From Deltaproteobacteria bacterium CG07_land_8_20_14_0_80_60_11 (GTDB lineage: Bacteria; Desulfobacterota; Desulfobaccia; Desulfobaccales; 0-14-0-80-60-11), in contig PEWM01000121.1 of assembly GCA_002779455.1 (NCBI GenBank), positions 1-7,816 of the forward strand: a DNA stretch of 7,816 nucleotides, written 5' to 3'. Position 1 is the stretch's first letter. Each line of letters starts with the position of its first letter. Made by a program: the position numbers and the translations under genes. The notes under the pieces are model-generated. The model had not been told where the DNA came from. It saw only the letters and a list, made by a program, of their open reading frames with translations, and did no database searches. This document shows, one piece after another, positions 4,529 to 7,816 of the stretch.

Positions 4529-5977
4529 TTAGAGGCGCACCCGTTCCGGCGTCTCGTACGCCGGTAGGGAAGCGTTTTCTTTCAGGTCCGGGTCGCCGTG
4601 GTACTCCCGAGCCCGGCGCACCAGCGCCTTCGCCCACTGGGGGCACCCCAGGGCGTGGAGGTGAGTGTAGGTCGCCAGGACGTTCCGGAAGAGGAAGCCT
4701 TCCCGCTGCCCGGCGATACCCGTGCCCCGGCTGACCCTAAAGGCCATGGGGGCATCGGGGGCCGGGTCGGGCGCTATCCGGGAATAGTGAAATTCATGGC
4801 CCTTGAGCACGGCGCCCTTAGCGAAGTAGGGGTTGTCCCGAACCACTTCCAGGACGGTGTAGCCGTGCCCCTGGGGTTTTTTGCCCATGACGAAGTCATA
4901 GGGGAAGATCCCCACCATGGGAAACTTGTCGCTCCCGACCTGGATATGCTCTCCCAGGTACATGAGGCCGCCGCATTCGGCGTAGATAGGCAAACCGGCC
5001 TGGGCTGCGGCCTTGACGGAATTGCGGAAGCTCAAGTTTTTGGCCAAGGCCCGGGCATGGGTTTCGGGGAAGCCGCCGCCGATATAGAGGGCGTCCAGGT
5101 GGGCCGGGAGCACCGGGTCGTCCAGGGCGCTGAGTTCCATAACCGCGGCCCCCGCGTCCCGCAAGGCCTCCAGGTTCTCGGGATAATAAAACTGGAAGGC
5201 GGAGTCCCGGATGACCCCGATGATCGGCGGGGCGCCGTCCGCGCAGCAAGCAGGCGGGGGGATGATAACTTCAGGGAGAGATGGGACCTGGCTGGCCACC
5301 TGCCAAATGCCCTCCAGGTCCAGGTACCGTTTAGCCAGGTCCCGGGCGATGTTCACGGCCCGGATGGCAGTGGTGTGCTCCTGGGGGGGCACCAACCCCA
5401 TGTGGCGTTCGGGAAAGACCTCGCATTTGAGGCGAGGTAAGGCCCCCAGCACCGGAATGCCGCAGTAAGTTTCAATGGCCTGGCGGATGATGGCTTCGTG
5501 TCGGGGACGGGCGATCTGGTTGAGGATGACGCCCCGGATGGGCACCTGGGGGTCGAAGTGCTGGCAACCCAATACCATCGCGGCGGTGGTGCGGGTTCGC
5601 ATGGTGCAGTCCACCACCAACACCACCGGGGTGGCCAGGAACTTGGCCAATTCCGCGGTGCTATAGGTGCCCTGGGCGTCGAAACCGTCGTAGAGGCCCC
5701 GGTTGCCTTCGATCAGGAGGGCATCCGCCTGGGCGGCATGACGGGCCACCGAAGCCAGAATCTGGTCCCCCTCCATGAGGAAGGGGTCCAGATTATGGCT
5801 GGGGCATCCCGCTGCCAGGCAGTGCCAGGCCGGGTCGATATAGTCTGGTCCCTTTTTGAAGGGCACTACTCGACGGCCCTGGTCCCGCCAGGCGGCCAGG
5901 AGCCCCAACGTCAAGGTGGTCTTGCCGGCCCCGCCCCGGAGAGCTGCCAGCAGCAGCCGGGGACAGGGCTTTTGCAT
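4529..5977 (-). CDS. dsrN: DsrN: glutamine-dependent siroheme amidase (cobyrinate a,c-diamide synthase CbiA/CobB family)
   Basis: A 482-residue protein of the CbiA/CobB family, which uses ATP and glutamine to turn tetrapyrrole acetate side chains into amides. The N-terminal P-loop domain has RGGAGKTT (14-21), FKKGPDYIDP (40-49), HNLDPFLM (61-68) and EGNRGLYDG (90-98). The C-terminal glutaminase-like domain has YIGGGFPE (298-305), nucleophile C335 in YAECGGLMYLG, KGHEFHYSR (392-400) and the THLHALG segment with H439/H441. In sulfate reducers the copy next to dsrABD is called DsrN and is thought to amidate siroheme, matching the siroamide found in dissimilatory sulfite reductase. A role in cobalamin synthesis cannot be excluded by sequence, but no cobalamin gene is nearby. 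The start overlaps the dsrD stop by one base (TGATG), indicating translational coupling. Confidence 0.92.
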   Translation of the reverse strand: MQKPCPRLLLAALRGGAGKTTLTLGLLAAWRDQGRRVVPFKKGPDYIDPAWHCLAAGCPSHNLDPFLMEGDQILASVARHAAQADALLIEGNRGLYDGFDAQGTYSTAELAKFLATPVVLVVDCTMRTRTTAAMVLGCQHFDPQVPIRGVILNQIARPRHEAIIRQAIETYCGIPVLGALPRLKCEVFPERHMGLVPPQEHTTAIRAVNIARDLAKRYLDLEGIWQVASQVPSLPEVIIPPPACCADGAPPIIGVIRDSAFQFYYPENLEALRDAGAAVMELSALDDPVLPAHLDALYIGGGFPETHARALAKNLSFRNSVKAAAQAGLPIYAECGGLMYLGEHIQVGSDKFPMVGIFPYDFVMGKKPQGHGYTVLEVVRDNPYFAKGAVLKGHEFHYSRIAPDPAPDAPMAFRVSRGTGIAGQREGFLFRNVLATYTHLHALGCPQWAKALVRRAREYHGDPDLKENASLPAYETPERVRL

Positions 5978-6219
5978 CAGTGCTTGGCGGCCCCTTCTTC
6001 GTGGGGGATTTCGATGAAGCTCCCGCCGAAGTAGGTATAGACGCAGCGGGCGCCGTCAATGAGATCCTTGATCGCGAACTTGACATCGTTCTTGTTCTGA
6101 TCAGGATGCGCTTTGAGGACGGCCTTCTGGATGTCCATGGCCTTCAACTGCTTTTTGCCCTGGGCCTTGAGAACCATGTCATAAATGAATTCTACCAACT
6201 CTGCTTTGGATAGTGCCAT
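5977..6219 (-). CDS. dsrD: DsrD, dissimilatory sulfite reductase-associated protein
   Basis: An 80-residue protein with the DsrD family sequence: a winged-helix fold with lysine-rich stretches (GKKQLKAMDIQKAV, 21-34), then NDVKFAIKDLIDGAR (44-58) and a YTYFGGSFIEIP C-terminal strand (61-72). The length is normal for the family (about 78). DsrD occurs beside dsrAB in organisms that reduce sulfite and has been shown to stimulate DsrAB activity rather than act as a DNA-binding regulator. AGGTGGG precedes the ATG. The gene starts 13 nt after the dsrB stop and shares one base with the dsrN start, so it lies within the same transcript. Its presence is a mark of the reductive direction. Confidence 0.95.
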   Translation of the reverse strand: MALSKAELVEFIYDMVLKAQGKKQLKAMDIQKAVLKAHPDQNKNDVKFAIKDLIDGARCVYTYFGGSFIEIPHEEGAAKH

Positions 6220-6232
6220 TTATCCCACCTGC

Positions 6233-7303
6233 TTAGAATTTAAAATGCATCGATGTCCGGTACGTGTCATAGGCCCACCGGTAATCGTCAATGTGCTGGA
6301 AGGTGAAGGGGATCTCGCATACTTCAAAGAACTTTTCCCAACCGATGCGGGTGACCCATTCGCCGACGCGTTCCCACTTGTTGGCGCCTTCGGCGTACTT
6401 GGTGACGATCTTGCGGACGGCCTGGACGACTTCCGGCCACCGGGGCGGGTTGTTGGGGAGATACGGCACCGCCAGCCGGGAGAACATGGGCGGGGTCTTG
6501 GCATTGGACACTTTGCCGCCGACCAAGAGGGCCACGCCGCCTTTCACGGAGTCGAACACCGGCAGGGCCGGGCACATGGTGTAGCAGTTGCCGCAGTACA
6601 TGCAGCGCTCTTCGTTCACCACGACGCTCTTGATGGACTTATCCGGATGGGGCCGGATGGCGCCGGTGGGGCAAGCGGCGATGGTGGTGGGAATTTCGCA
6701 CAGGTGGCGCAGCCTCTCGTGGTTCACCTTGGGGGGCGTGCGGTGGATCCCCAGGATGGCGATATCGGAGCAGTGCACCGCACCGCACATGTTCAGGCAG
6801 CAGGCCAGGGAGATGCGCAGCTGAGCCGGCAGCTTATGGCTGCCAAAGTATCCAAACAAATCATCCATGACCGACTTCACCACTCCCGAGGCGTCAATGG
6901 CCGGGGTGTGGCAGTGGATCCAGCCCTGGGTGTGAACGATGTTGGTGATGGAATGGCCGGTGCCGCCTTTCGGTATGCCGCGCTTAGCCAACTCGGCCTT
7001 CAAGGGCTCCAACTTGGACTTGTCGGATACCAGGAACTCAAAATTGTGGCGGCTGGTAAACCGCAGGTAGCCACTGCAATATTTGTCGGCAATGTCGCAC
7101 AGGTCCCGGGCTTGAAGAGTGCTCATAATCCGGGGGGAAGCAACCCGCACCGAATAGATTTCCGCGCCGTTTTCCGCGACATGCCTCAAGACGCCCGGCT
7201 CCGGGATTTCGTGGTATTTCCACTTGCCGTAATTCTCTTTGATGACGGGCGGCAAGAATTTCTCAAAATGGGGCGGTCCAATATCAGTTATCCGTTCAGC
7301 CAT
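6233..7303 (-). CDS. dsrB: Dissimilatory sulfite reductase subunit beta
   Basis: DsrB, 356 residues, is the catalytic-site-bearing partner of DsrA in the cytoplasmic alpha2beta2 enzyme that reduces sulfite, passing sulfur to DsrC. It has the N-terminal DsrB core with TSRHNFEFLV (83-92) and the siroheme-coupled [4Fe-4S] ligands C131, C168, C169 and C173 (ACCLNMCGAVHCSD, 167-180). An inserted ferredoxin domain carries C211 (CPTGAI) and C234-x2-C237-x2-C240-x3-C244. The spacing C...CC-x3-C matches the siroheme site known in DsrB structures. AGGAGG (7318-7313) provides the ribosome site. Length and motifs are intact, with no frameshift. It lies 66 nt after dsrA and 13 nt before dsrD. DsrD and DsrN downstream favour the reductive enzyme over the oxidative form of sulfur oxidisers. 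Confidence 0.97.
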   Translation of the reverse strand: MAERITDIGPPHFEKFLPPVIKENYGKWKYHEIPEPGVLRHVAENGAEIYSVRVASPRIMSTLQARDLCDIADKYCSGYLRFTSRHNFEFLVSDKSKLEPLKAELAKRGIPKGGTGHSITNIVHTQGWIHCHTPAIDASGVVKSVMDDLFGYFGSHKLPAQLRISLACCLNMCGAVHCSDIAILGIHRTPPKVNHERLRHLCEIPTTIAACPTGAIRPHPDKSIKSVVVNEERCMYCGNCYTMCPALPVFDSVKGGVALLVGGKVSNAKTPPMFSRLAVPYLPNNPPRWPEVVQAVRKIVTKYAEGANKWERVGEWVTRIGWEKFFEVCEIPFTFQHIDDYRWAYDTYRTSMHFKF

Positions 7304-7322
7304 TGTCCTTGTTCCTCCTAAA

Positions 7323-7348
7323 CTTATCGGCTTTCTGCCAAAGATAAG
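7323..7348 (-). promoter_or_regulatory. Intercistronic hairpin between dsrA and dsrB
   Basis: On the minus strand CTTATC (7348-7343) and GGC (7339-7337) pair with GCC (7331-7329) and GATAAG (7328-7323), leaving a TTT bulge on one side and a 5-nt loop (AGAAA). The hairpin ends 4 nt before the AGGAGG ribosome site of dsrB. It lacks the T tract of a terminator. It may protect the 5' end of a processed dsrB mRNA or adjust subunit translation; this role is inference. Confidence 0.5.
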
Positions 7349-7369
7349 GTTATCAGTTTATATGAGGCC

Positions 7370-7816
7370 TTAAGCTTTGATGTATTTCCGGCCCGCCGCC
7401 TCGGCGTCAAAATCCGCCTGATGCCAGAAGAAGAACGGGTTGGCCCGGGGGGTCTGAATGGTCTGGGGTACCGGCGGCAGACCGACACTCTCCAGGAAGT
7501 TCCGCATCCCTAAACGCAGGATCAGTTCCCCGACGCGCTCCCGGTTCTTGCCGTTCTCGGCCCACCATTCCATGACATTGTCGGCGAGTTCTTTCAATTC
7601 ATCAAAAGGCGCTTCCATCTTCATGAAGGGCACCATGACCCAACTCATCTGGGCCCCTTCCAGGATGGGGGCGTGGGAGCCCAGGAGGATAGTGGCGCCG
7701 GTCTCGGTGCCGGGGCGCAGGGCCTGGGGCATCAGGTTGATGCAGTGCATGCAGTGGTTGCAGTTCTTGTTATCGATCGTCAGTTTCTTGCCGTCAAAGC
7801 TCATGCAGCCGGTGGG
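7370..7816 (-). CDS. dsrA: Dissimilatory sulfite reductase subunit alpha (C-terminal part)
   Basis: The C-terminal 148 residues of DsrA run off the right edge of the window, so the N-terminal two thirds and the promoter are not seen. The visible part begins within the inserted ferredoxin domain (PTGCMSFDGKKLTIDNKNC) and has C-x2-C-x2-C in NCNHCMHCINLMPQALRPG, which is typical of DsrA. After this come GSHAPILEGAQMSWVMVPF, EWWAENGKNRERVGELILRLG and a C-terminal PRANPFFFWH tail. The reading frame stays open through base 7816; the internal ATG at 7804 is not the start. DsrA pairs with DsrB and carries a siroheme site that is structural in many DsrAB enzymes. The operon promoter would lie beyond the window. 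Confidence 0.95.
   Translation of the reverse strand, partial: PTGCMSFDGKKLTIDNKNCNHCMHCINLMPQALRPGTETGATILLGSHAPILEGAQMSWVMVPFMKMEAPFDELKELADNVMEWWAENGKNRERVGELILRLGMRNFLESVGLPPVPQTIQTPRANPFFFWHQADFDAEAAGRKYIKA

Noticed and set aside
4598..5440. Plus-strand reading frame of 280 codons opposite dsrN
   Set aside because: Antisense shadow of the clearly conserved dsrN frame, with no recognisable motifs.
6185..7321. Long plus-strand reading frame of 378 codons opposite dsrB
   Set aside because: It is an antisense shadow of dsrB caused by GC-rich codon bias. It has no ribosome site and a low-complexity G/A/V/D/H-rich translation.

Overview
The window comes from a GC-rich genome and carries the reductive-type dissimilatory sulfite reductase locus of a sulfate/sulfite-reducing bacterium. 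The gene order dsrA-dsrB-dsrD-dsrN-ferredoxin, a selenocysteine-containing SelD and high-GC, REP-like intergenic palindromes together point to Desulfobacterota (a Desulfobacca- or Syntrophobacter-like lineage is my guess). The species cannot be named from the sequence.

Layout. Positions 1-61 look like the 3' end (domains V-VI) of a group II intron whose body lies off the left edge. A strong intrinsic terminator (74-98) follows. Three plus-strand genes come next, each apparently its own unit. The first is an M20 metallo-amidohydrolase (138-1391), with promoter geometry that predicts a leaderless mRNA. The second is selD (1709-2758), whose real start lies upstream of an in-frame UGA at 1760-1762 read as selenocysteine, with a SECIS-like hairpin just after it. 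The third is a MEMO/AMMECR-system B-type protein (2977-3819). Between selD and memo lie a terminator-like hairpin, a 12-nt direct repeat and a paired REP-like palindrome.

The right half is on the minus strand and reads right to left: the 3' part of dsrA (to 7370), dsrB (7303-6233), dsrD (6219-5977), dsrN (5977-4529), then a small ferredoxin gene (4176-3988). DsrA and DsrB form the siroheme/Fe-S sulfite reductase. DsrD is its small activator. DsrN, a CbiA/CobB relative, is expected to amidate the siroheme, and the ferredoxin is a plausible electron carrier. dsrB, dsrD and dsrN are tightly packed. The ferredoxin is separated by about 350 nt holding a second REP-like pair and a possible terminator and promoter, so it may be transcribed separately. 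The convergent memo and ferredoxin genes meet in a short, highly structured spacer containing a strong minus-strand terminator.

Nothing here is a clearly new system. The most informative points are the Sec-SelD hidden by its UGA codon, the ferredoxin with an Asp in a cluster-ligand position, and the shared 26-nt palindromic repeat units.
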